Source: Trueperaceae bacterium
Lineage (GTDB): Bacteria; Deinococcota; Deinococci; Deinococcales; Trueperaceae
DNA: 5,382 nt
NCBI GenBank assembly: GCA_029210865.1
Contig: JARGGE010000215.1
Location: forward strand, 1 to 5,382
Direction: 5' to 3'
The notes beneath the pieces are model-generated. The model saw nothing but the letters and a program-made list of their open reading frames with translations, did not search any database and was not told the DNA's origin. How positions within the stretch are numbered: position 1 is the first letter of the stretch; the number at the start of each line of letters is the position of its first letter. Position numbers and translations under genes: made by a program. This document shows, piece by piece, positions 1-5,265 of the stretch.

Positions 1-68
1 AAGCCCCCCATGGGGCCCGAACCCGTGCGAACCGGGTGCCGACGGTGACAGTCCGGATGAGAGAAGGA
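1..68 (+). promoter_or_regulatory. FMN riboswitch (RFN element), 3' half only
   Basis: This is the 3' part of an FMN-sensing aptamer that controls the riboflavin operon. Seen: AAGCCC at 1-6 matches the conserved core segment. A GCCCC/GGGGC stem-loop follows (3-16), then a stem ACCCG/CGGGT around the loop TGCGAAC (about 21-37). Next come the hallmark GCCGACGGTGACAGTCCGGATG block (37-58, with GCCGACGGT and AGTCCGGATG as key parts) and the closing GAGAAGGA. The 5' half, including the 5' strand of helix P1, lies outside the window. By alignment with well-known RFN elements, the P1 3' strand corresponds to about 63-68 (GAAGGA), which overlaps the Shine-Dalgarno of the leader ORF. Binding of FMN would therefore be expected to close P1 over that site. 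Position directly before ribD supports the identification. Confidence 0.93.
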
Positions 69-70
69 GG
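64..70 (+). promoter_or_regulatory. Shine-Dalgarno of the leader ORF, overlapping riboswitch P1
   Basis: AAGGAGG is a near-perfect anti-16S match, 5 nt before ATG at 76. It overlaps the bases expected to form the 3' strand of aptamer helix P1. Ligand-bound aptamer could thus occlude it directly, without a separate expression platform. The overlap is seen; the mechanism is inferred. Confidence 0.7.
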
Positions 71-75
71 CGTTC

Positions 76-123
76 ATGACGCACCGCACGCACCGTGCGG
101 CGCGGGCCGGAGGTGCCGCGTGA
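76..123 (+). CDS. Putative 15-residue leader peptide between FMN riboswitch and ribD
   Basis: A short ORF reads MTHRTHRAARAGGAA and stops at TGA 121-123. It starts with ATG 5 nt after the strongest ribosome binding site in the region. Its TGA overlaps the ribD GTG (GTGA, 120-123), so termination here could reload ribosomes onto ribD. The first part contains a tandem 9-base repeat, ACGCACCGC then ACGCACCGT (79-87, 88-96), giving the THR-THR peptide pattern. It resembles no peptide family that I recognise, and the act of translation may matter more than the product. An alternative is that ATG 76 is the true ribD start in a different frame because of a sequence error. That would give an unusually long RibD N-terminus, and ribD has its own good start at 120, so I prefer the leader reading. 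Confidence 0.5.
   Translation: MTHRTHRAARAGGAA
84..100 (+). promoter_or_regulatory. Hairpin inside the leader ORF, upstream of the ribD start
   Basis: CCGCAC (84-89) and GTGCGG (95-100) form a 6-bp GC-rich stem around the 5-nt loop GCACC. Competing pairings are available. GCACC (81-85 or 90-94) can pair with GGTGC at 112-116, covering part of the ribD Shine-Dalgarno, and GCGGC (97-101) can pair with GCCGC (115-119), placing that site in a loop. A ribosome translating the leader would disrupt these structures. Pairings are seen; the regulatory role is inferred. Confidence 0.4.
109..114 (+). promoter_or_regulatory. Ribosome binding site fixing the ribD start at GTG 120
   Basis: GGAGGT lies 5 nt before GTG 120. 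This supports GTG 120 over the earlier in-frame GTG 36, which falls inside the riboswitch core, and over ATG 174, which sits right at the conserved MRQALALAERG segment and has no comparable site. Confidence 0.7.
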
Positions 124-1301
124 CGGCCACCCCGGGCGCCGCGCCGTCCCCCACCGAGACCGATACCGCCCGCATGCGGCAGGCGCTCGCGCTGGCCGAG
201 CGCGGCCGCGGCACCACCCACCCCAACCCGATGGTCGGCTGCGTGCTCGTCCAAGGCGGCACCGTCGTGGGCGAGGGCTGGCACGCGCGCGTCGGCGAGG
301 CGCACGCCGAGGTGCTGGCGCTGGCCACCGCGGGCGACCGCGCGCGCGGCGCCACCGCCTACGTCACCCTGGAGCCCTGCAGCCACCACGGCCGCACCCC
401 ACCGTGCGCGGACGCGCTGATCGCCGCGGGCGTGGCGCGGGTGGTGATGGCGACCCGCGACCCGGACCCGCGCGTCGCGGGCACCGGCCTCGCGCGCCTG
501 CGCGCCGCCGGCATCGACGTCGACGAGGGGGTGCTGCGCGAGGAAGCCGAGGCGCTGAACGCCGCCTACCTCGTCCACCGCCGCGAGGGGCGACCGTGGG
601 TCCGCTACAAGACCGCGATGACGCTCGATGGCAAGATCGCCACCCGCACCGGCCGCTCGCGCTGGATCACCGGTCCGGACGCGCGCGCCCTGGTGCACGT
701 CTGGCGCCACCAGGCCGACGCGGTCGCGGTGGGCGTGAGCACGCTGCTCCAGGACGACCCCGCGCTCACGACGCGGCTCGCGGGCGACGCCGCCCCCGGC
801 CGCACGCCGCGCAAGGTCGTCTTCGACGGCGTCGCGCGCACGCCGGTCACCGCCCGCGCCTTCGAGCCCGGCCCCGACGGCGCCCCGGCGCGGGTGACGG
901 TCGTGGTCGGTCCCGAGGCCCCGCCCGCCCGCGTGGCCGCGCTCGAGGAACGCGGCGCGCAGGTGGTGCGCGCACCCGCCCGCCAGGGGCGCCCGGACGT
1001 CGTTGCGGCGCTGCGCGCGCTCGCGGCCGACGGCGTGGTCGAGCTGCTCCTCGAAGGCGGCGGGACGCTGGCCTGGAGCTTCCTGGAGGCCGGCGCGATC
1101 GACCGGGTCGCCTGGTTCGTCGCCCCCAAGCTGATCGGCGGGCGCGGGGCGAGCCCGCTCGCCGGCCTGGGCGTCGCCGGCATGGACGAGGCCGTGGCGC
1201 TGCAGGCGTGGGACGTCCGCCGCCTGGGCGAGGACCTGCTCGTCGAGGGCGACGTCGCCGCGCGCCCGCTGCGGGCGTCGCGCCCCGAGGAGGACCGCTG
1301 A
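120..1301 (+). CDS. ribD: Bifunctional diaminohydroxyphosphoribosylaminopyrimidine deaminase / 5-amino-6-(5-phosphoribosylamino)uracil reductase (RibD)
   Basis: RibD carries out steps two and three of riboflavin synthesis in the cytoplasm: hydrolytic deamination of the pyrimidine made by GTP cyclohydrolase II, then NADPH-dependent reduction of the ribosyl side chain. From GTG 120 the protein has 393 residues, a usual length. The N-terminal zinc deaminase domain (about 20-160) shows HAE with H62 and E64, then PCSHHGRTPPC with C87 and C96; the 25 and 9 residue spacings match E. coli RibD. The C-terminal reductase domain (about 165-385) shows KTAMTLDGKIAT, SRWITG, DDPALTTR, the glycine-rich LLLEGGGTLAWSFL, and APKLIGG. 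Nothing essential appears missing. GTG is favoured because it has a good ribosome binding site and overlaps the leader ORF stop. The stop overlaps the ribE ATG by one base. The first 18 residues are poorly conserved, so a slightly later start is possible. Confidence 0.96.
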   Translation: MTATPGAAPSPTETDTARMRQALALAERGRGTTHPNPMVGCVLVQGGTVVGEGWHARVGEAHAEVLALATAGDRARGATAYVTLEPCSHHGRTPPCADALIAAGVARVVMATRDPDPRVAGTGLARLRAAGIDVDEGVLREEAEALNAAYLVHRREGRPWVRYKTAMTLDGKIATRTGRSRWITGPDARALVHVWRHQADAVAVGVSTLLQDDPALTTRLAGDAAPGRTPRKVVFDGVARTPVTARAFEPGPDGAPARVTVVVGPEAPPARVAALEERGAQVVRAPARQGRPDVVAALRALAADGVVELLLEGGGTLAWSFLEAGAIDRVAWFVAPKLIGGRGASPLAGLGVAGMDEAVALQAWDVRRLGEDLLVEGDVAARPLRASRPEEDR

Positions 1302-1969
1302 TGTTCACCGGGATCGTCGAAGAGATCGGCACCGTCGTCGCCGCGCACGACGCGGGGGGCGACCTGCGCGTGCGCATCGAGGCCGAGCGCGTTCTGGACG
1401 GGCTGGCGATGGGCGACTCGGTCGCCGTCAGCGGCTGCTGCCTCACGGTGGTGGCCCACGACGACCGCGGCTTCGAGGTCGAACTGTCGCTCGAGACCGT
1501 CGCCAAGACCGCGCCGCGCTGGCACGCCGGCGCGCGCGTCAACCTCGAGCGGGCGCTGGCGGCCGACGGCCGCTTCGGCGGCCACGTGGTCACCGGCCAC
1601 GTGGGCGGCACCGGCGAGGTGCTCGCGATCGACGCGCAGCCCGGCGCCTTCGTGGTCACCATGCGCGCCCCGGACCCCTTCGCCCGCTGGCTCATCCCCA
1701 AGGGGAGCCTCACGGTCGACGGCGTCTCGCTCACCGTGGTCGACGTGGGCGGGCCAGCGGGCTCGAGCGAAGCGCTGGACGCCGCCACCTTCACCCTCTG
1801 GCTCATCCCGCACACGCTGCAGGTGACCACCCTGGGCGACCTGCGGCCGGGCGATCGGGTCAACCTCGAGGCCGACGTGCTCGCCAAGCACGTCGAGCGC
1901 CTGCTGGCGCTCGGCTTCCTCGCGGCCACACCGGCCGCCGCCGGCACCGGGGGCGACGATGCCCGCTGA
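1301..1969 (+). CDS. ribE: Riboflavin synthase, alpha chain type (RibE, also called RibC)
   Basis: This enzyme performs the last step of the pathway, dismutating two 6,7-dimethyl-8-ribityllumazine molecules into riboflavin and a pyrimidine that is recycled. The 222-residue product starts with the hallmark MFTGIVEEIG and contains two similar lumazine-binding barrels. The first (about 1-95) has VAVSGCCLTVV (C46, C47) and VNLERAL. The second (about 96-197) has GHVVTGHVGG (H100), KGSLTVDGVSLTVV (S143), LIPHTLQVTTLG and VNLEADVLAKHVERLL (D192). These match E. coli active-site positions C48, H102, S146 and D185. A short Gly/Ala/Ser insertion (about 149-162) between the second-barrel strands and an Ala/Gly-rich C-terminal tail (207-222) make it slightly longer than usual. 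GAGGAGGA at 1287-1294 precedes ATG 1301 by 6 nt. TGATG overlap with ribD and an 11-nt overlap with ribBA indicate translational coupling. Confidence 0.96.
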   Translation: MFTGIVEEIGTVVAAHDAGGDLRVRIEAERVLDGLAMGDSVAVSGCCLTVVAHDDRGFEVELSLETVAKTAPRWHAGARVNLERALAADGRFGGHVVTGHVGGTGEVLAIDAQPGAFVVTMRAPDPFARWLIPKGSLTVDGVSLTVVDVGGPAGSSEALDAATFTLWLIPHTLQVTTLGDLRPGDRVNLEADVLAKHVERLLALGFLAATPAAAGTGGDDAR

Positions 1970-3182
1970 GGCCGCCGCCCCCCTCGCGACCGTCCCCGAG
2001 CTGCTCGCCGAGCTCCGCGCCGGGCGCGCGATCGTGGTCGTCGACGACGAGGACCGCGAGAACGAGGGTGACCTGCTCTTCGCCGCCGAGCACGCCACCC
2101 CCGAACTGCTCGCCTTCACCATCCGCCACACCGGCGGCATCGTCTGCGCGGCGATGCCCGACGACGTCGCCGACCGCCTCGACCTGCCCCCGATGGTCCG
2201 GCACAACACGGCCCACCGCGAGACCGCCTTCACCGTGACGATCGAGGCGGTGCATGGCGTCACCACCGGCATCTCGGCCGCCGACCGCGCCCACACGATC
2301 CTCCTGCTCGCCGAACCCGACGCCGTGGCCGCCGACTTCGCGCGCCCCGGCCACGTCTTCCCGCTGCGCGCACGCAGCGGCGGGGTGCTGCGGCGCGCCG
2401 GCCACACCGAGGCGGGCGTCGACCTGTGCCAGCTCGCCGGGCTGCGCCCGGTGGCGGCGATCAGCGAGGTCATGCACGACGACGGCACGATGATGCGGCT
2501 GCCGGAGCTCCGCGCCTTCGCCGCCGCGCACGGCCTCAAGGTCGGCACGATCGCCGACCTGATCGCCTACCGGCTCGAGCGCGACGCCTTCGTCGAACGC
2601 GTCACCCAAGCGCAGCTCCCGACGCCGTGGGCCACCTTCCGGGTGGTGGGCTACCGCGACACGCTCCACGGCACCGAGCACGTGGCCATGGTGCTCGGCG
2701 ACGTCGCAGCCGAGGCCGACGCCGCGCCGGTGCTCGTGCGCATGCACAGCGAGTGCCTCACGGGCGACGCGCTGCACAGCCTGCGCTGCGACTGCGGCTT
2801 CCAACGCGACGCCGCGCTGAAGGCGATCGCTGACGTCGGCCGCGGGGTGCTCGTGTACCTGCGCCAAGAGGGGCGCGGCATCGGGCTCCTGAACAAGCTC
2901 CGCGCCTACGCGTTGCAGGACCAGGGGGCCGACACCGTCGAGGCGAACGAGCAGCTCGGCTTCGCCGCCGACCTGCGCGACTACGGCGTGGGCGCGCAGA
3001 TCCTGGCCGACCTGGGCGTGAAGCGGCTGCGGCTGCTGACGAACAACCCGCGCAAGGTGGTGGCGCTCCAGGGCTTCGGGATGGAGGTGGTCGAGCGGGT
3101 GCCGCTGCACGCCGGCGAGAACCCCTACAACGAGGCCTACCTGGCGACCAAGCGGGCGAAGCTGGGGCACTTCGAGGACTGA
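1959..3182 (+). CDS. ribBA: Bifunctional 3,4-dihydroxy-2-butanone-4-phosphate synthase / GTP cyclohydrolase II (RibBA)
   Basis: RibBA opens both branches of riboflavin synthesis. The N-terminal half turns ribulose 5-phosphate into 3,4-dihydroxy-2-butanone 4-phosphate plus formate. The C-terminal half opens GTP to the diaminopyrimidine used by RibD. In 407 residues (normal length) the RibB part (about 10-207) shows VVDDEDRENEGDL (28-39, with R33, E34, E36, D38), GVTTGISAADRA, RPGHVFPLRA, GHTEAGVDL (H149) and E170. The RibA part (about 220-405) has zinc ligands C266, C277 and C279 in SECLTGDALHSLRCDCG, then RQEGRGIGLLNKLRAYALQ, EANEQLGFAADLRDYG, LTNNPRKV and NPYNEAYLATK. Both halves look catalytically complete. 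ATG 1959 lies inside the end of ribE, in a different frame, with only a G-run (1949-1953) as ribosome binding site, so translation probably depends on ribE. A strong hairpin follows the stop, so this is likely the last gene of the operon; ribH is not adjacent. Confidence 0.97.
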   Translation: MPAEAAAPLATVPELLAELRAGRAIVVVDDEDRENEGDLLFAAEHATPELLAFTIRHTGGIVCAAMPDDVADRLDLPPMVRHNTAHRETAFTVTIEAVHGVTTGISAADRAHTILLLAEPDAVAADFARPGHVFPLRARSGGVLRRAGHTEAGVDLCQLAGLRPVAAISEVMHDDGTMMRLPELRAFAAAHGLKVGTIADLIAYRLERDAFVERVTQAQLPTPWATFRVVGYRDTLHGTEHVAMVLGDVAAEADAAPVLVRMHSECLTGDALHSLRCDCGFQRDAALKAIADVGRGVLVYLRQEGRGIGLLNKLRAYALQDQGADTVEANEQLGFAADLRDYGVGAQILADLGVKRLRLLTNNPRKVVALQGFGMEVVERVPLHAGENPYNEAYLATKRAKLGHFED

Positions 3183-3185
3183 GCG

Positions 3186-3232
3186 CGCCGCGCAGACGGC
3201 GCGGGGGCTACGCCCCCAGCGCCTGCGCGGCG
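3186..3232 (+). terminator. Long GC hairpin ending the rib operon, probably bidirectional
   Basis: A near-continuous 20-bp stem begins 4 nt after the ribBA stop. The outer arm CGCCGCGCA (3186-3194) pairs with TGCGCGGCG (3224-3232), GGCGC (3198-3202) with GCGCC (3219-3223), and GGGGGC (3203-3208) with GCCCCC (3212-3217) around the loop TAC. A GAC bulge and a single A interrupt it. No U-tract follows on either strand, so it may stop transcription without one or act as an mRNA 3' stabiliser. The convergent genes on both sides fit a shared terminator. Confidence 0.7.
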
Positions 3233-3234
3233 TT

Positions 3235-3253
3235 GCGGTCGCTTCGCGACCGC
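3235..3253 (+). terminator. Second hairpin in the convergent intergenic region
   Basis: GCGGTCG (3235-3241) pairs with CGACCGC (3247-3253) around the 5-nt loop CTTCG. The right arm belongs to the first copy of the direct repeat described next, so the left arm could equally pair with copies two and three. It lies beyond the kinase stop on the - strand and could serve as that operon's terminator. Confidence 0.5.
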
Positions 3254-3290
3254 CGCACTTCGCGACCGCCGCGCACTTCGCGACCGCCGC
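3242..3290. repeat. Three direct copies of a 15-bp repeat
   Basis: CTTCGCGACCGCCGC occurs identically at 3242-3256, 3258-3272 and 3276-3290, separated by A and by GCA. The periods are 16 and 18 bp. The unit is the right arm of the 3235-3253 hairpin, so the array looks like local duplication of a hairpin arm. It is non-coding: the ribBA stop is at 3180-3182 and the kinase stop at 3314-3316. No protein site or mobile element is recognised. Confidence 0.85.
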
Positions 3291-3313
3291 GGCTCACGGC
3301 CGGTGGGCGACCG

Positions 3314-4312
3314 TCACCCTTCCGCCAGCACCTCGCGCAAGCGCTCGTCGACCGCCGCCCGCGCGCCGATCTGCTCGATCACCCACTCCGAGACCCGCAC
3401 GGCGAAGCGCGCCGCGGCCGCCGGGTCGGGATCGCGCAGCCAGCGGCTGAGGAACGCTCCCGCGAAGGCGTCGCCGGCACCGGTCGCGTCGACCAGCCGG
3501 TTGCTCTCGGGCGGGACCTCGGTGACGCGACCGTCGCGGTCGCGCACGAGCGCGCCGTCCTCGTCGAGCTTGAGCGCGACGATGGCGCCCTCGTAGCGGG
3601 GCGCGAGCGCGTCGGCGATCGCGCGCGGGTCCTCGAGGCCGGTCAGCGAGCGCCCCTCGTCGTAGTTGGGGAAGACGACGTCGACGCCCAGGTCGGCGGT
3701 GGCCGCGAAGAAGGCGTCGACCCCCATGGCGTCGATCATCTGGAACGAGCCGGGGTCGAGCGACAGCGTCGCCCCGGCCGCCTTCGCGAGCGCCCCGGCG
3801 CGGCGGGCGGCGCTGCGCGGCGGGTCGTCGAAGAACGACCAGGCCGACAGGTGCACGTGGCGCGCGCTCGCGATCAGGTCGGCCGGCAGCTCCTGCGGCA
3901 AGAGCATGTGGTCGGCGCCCTTCCCCGACACCATCGACCGCTGGCCGTCGTGGTCGATCCACACGGCTACGGTGCCGGTCAGGTGGGCGTCGGTGCGGAC
4001 CAGGCACGCCTCGACCTGCTCCTCCGCGAGGCCGGCCTCGGCGAGCGCCCCGAAGCGGTCGCGCCCCACCTTGCCCACGAAGGCCGTCGGCAACCCGCAG
4101 CGCCGCGCCCACACCGCAGCGTTCGCGGCGCTCCCCCCCGGCGCCAGCTCCACCTCGCCGAAGGTGTCGCCGCCGCGCAGGAGCTCCGTGTTCGTGCGGA
4201 TCAGCACGTCCCAGACGACGTCGCCCACCACCACGAGCGGTCGCTTGCCCTGCGAATCGAGCGCGCCGCCCGCCACGGCGTGCACCGCGCTCGGGGTGGG
4301 CCGCTCGCTCAC
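3314..4312 (-). CDS. PfkB-family carbohydrate/nucleoside kinase
   Basis: This is a cytoplasmic ATP-dependent kinase of the ribokinase/PfkB family; the substrate (a sugar, sugar phosphate or nucleoside) cannot be read from sequence. The 332-residue product has the family's order of motifs: VVVGDVVWDVL (27-37, D31 and D35 at the substrate-binding strand), the di-glycine signature GGSAANAAVWARRCG (59-73), FVGKVGRDRFG (78-88), FPNYDEG (214-220, the NxxE-type motif), VALKLDEDGALV (245-256), and signature two DATGAGDAFAGAFL (275-288), with D281 as the expected catalytic base in the GAGD anion hole. The start is GTG 4312, whose GTGA overlaps the stop of the upstream M24 gene, a typical coupled pair. 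The first ~24 residues are not family-like, so a later GTG (about residue 10) is an alternative. All key residues are present, so it should be active. Confidence 0.93.
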   Translation of the reverse strand: MSERPTPSAVHAVAGGALDSQGKRPLVVVGDVVWDVLIRTNTELLRGGDTFGEVELAPGGSAANAAVWARRCGLPTAFVGKVGRDRFGALAEAGLAEEQVEACLVRTDAHLTGTVAVWIDHDGQRSMVSGKGADHMLLPQELPADLIASARHVHLSAWSFFDDPPRSAARRAGALAKAAGATLSLDPGSFQMIDAMGVDAFFAATADLGVDVVFPNYDEGRSLTGLEDPRAIADALAPRYEGAIVALKLDEDGALVRDRDGRVTEVPPESNRLVDATGAGDAFAGAFLSRWLRDPDPAAAARFAVRVSEWVIEQIGARAAVDERLREVLAEG

Positions 4313-5250
4313 ACGAGCTCCAGCTCCTGCTGCACGCCGGTGGTCACGCGCGGGCCGCTCGCCTCGAGCACCACGTTCAGTTCGCTGCGCACGCCGAAGG
4401 TCGGGAGGTAGACGCCGGGCTCGACGGTCACGCCGAAGCCGGGCGTCAGGCGGCGCACGTCGCGGGTCTCGAAGTCGTCGAGGTGGGCGGCCTCGCCGTG
4501 GATGGGGCCGCTGCCGAGGCTGTGCCCGGTGCGGTGGACGAAGGCCTCGCCGTACCCGGCGGCGGTCAGGTGGTCGCGGACGGCGCGGTCGACCTCCCAG
4601 CCCATGGGCGGGTCGCCCGCGGCGATGCGCTCGGCCATGAACCGGACGGCCAGGTCGCGCCCGGCGGTCACCGCTGCCCACGCGCGCGCCACCTCGGGCG
4701 ACGGTGTGCCGCACACCCCCATCCACGTGACGTCGGCGAACGGAGCGTCAGGCGCGTCCTCCTTGGCCCACAGGTCGACGAGCACGACGTCGCCCTCGCG
4801 CAGCGCGGCGTCGGCCCCGGCGAGCGGGCCGTAGTGTGGGTCGCCGGCGTGCGCGCCGAAGCCGACGATCGCGTCGTGGCCGGTCACCAACCCGAGCTCC
4901 GCGAAGCGCGCGGCGATCCACGCCTGCACCTCGGCCTCGCGCACTACCTCACCCGCGGCGCGGCGGCGGCGGATCTCGTCGAAAGCGCCGTGCGCCACGG
5001 CCATGACCGCCTCGGCCGCGCGGTCGTGCGCGGCCACCTGCGCGGGCGTCCAGGTCGCGAAGGCCTGGAGCACGTCGGCCGACGAGCGCACGTCGACGCC
5101 CACCGCGCGCAGCAGCTCGATCGTGCCGCCGTCGACGTGCGAAACGTACGGCAGGTCGGCCTCGGGCGAGTACTCGAGCGCCACCGGCCCACCGGGGTTC
5201 AGCGCCGCGAGCGCGTCGCGCAGCCCCTGCCGGTCGGCGTAGGTGCGCAC
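4309..5250 (-). CDS. M24-family metallopeptidase (aminopeptidase P / Xaa-Pro peptidase-like), N-terminally truncated
   Basis: This is a pita-bread-fold dinuclear metal peptidase. Family members remove an N-terminal residue next to proline or cleave Xaa-Pro dipeptides; the real substrate is unknown. Counting from GTG 5250 (313 residues), the five metal ligands are all present: D159 (VLVDLWAK), D173 (FADVTW), H243 (HRTGHSLG), E277 (TVEPGVYL) and E290 (VRSELNV). H139 in DPHYGP fits the family's substrate-site histidine. The segment VALEYSPEADLPYVSHVDGGTIELL (23-47) is the linker after the N-terminal creatinase-like domain, which is missing; relatives are longer by some 80 residues. No ribosome binding site precedes GTG 5250. 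The frame stays open upstream and still looks family-like for a few codons (PWPVRTYADRQGL), so 5250 is probably not the native start. The gene appears cut at about 5251-5268, where leuB sequence begins on the other strand. It overlaps the kinase by 4 nt. Confidence 0.88.
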   Translation of the reverse strand: MRTYADRQGLRDALAALNPGGPVALEYSPEADLPYVSHVDGGTIELLRAVGVDVRSSADVLQAFATWTPAQVAAHDRAAEAVMAVAHGAFDEIRRRRAAGEVVREAEVQAWIAARFAELGLVTGHDAIVGFGAHAGDPHYGPLAGADAALREGDVVLVDLWAKEDAPDAPFADVTWMGVCGTPSPEVARAWAAVTAGRDLAVRFMAERIAAGDPPMGWEVDRAVRDHLTAAGYGEAFVHRTGHSLGSGPIHGEAAHLDDFETRDVRRLTPGFGVTVEPGVYLPTFGVRSELNVVLEASGPRVTTGVQQELELV

Positions 5251-5265
5251 CGGCCAGGGACCGCG

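Noticed and set aside
36..119. In-frame extension of ribD to GTG 36
   Set aside because: This codon lies inside the conserved GCCGACGGT riboswitch core; the resulting N-terminus has no RibD similarity and GTG 120 has a proper ribosome binding site.
95..1300. Long open + strand frame across ribD, continuous with ribE
   Set aside because: The part before 1301 is an Arg/Gly/Pro-rich out-of-frame translation of ribD; only the ribE portion shows family motifs. It is not a RibD-RibE fusion.
605..2548. 647-codon open frame on the - strand opposite ribD/ribE/ribBA
   Set aside because: Low-complexity Ala/Arg/Ser-rich antisense translation, expected in a genome with G or C at nearly all third positions; overlaps three clearly real genes.
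1860..3170. 436-codon open frame on the - strand opposite ribBA
   Set aside because: Antisense shadow rich in Val, Gly, His and Gln with no recognisable domain; ribBA on the other strand is complete.
3242..3290. Possible CRISPR array
   Set aside because: Repeat units are 15 bp with 1- and 3-bp separators, so there are no spacers, and no cas genes are present.
3233..4411. 392-codon open frame on the + strand opposite the kinase
   Set aside because: Begins in the intergenic repeats and then reads the antisense of a kinase with all catalytic motifs; no domain of its own.
4313..4726. Upstream extension of the kinase frame into the M24 gene
   Set aside because: The extension is Arg/Pro-rich out-of-frame sequence; the kinase starts naturally at GTG 4312 in the GTGA overlap.
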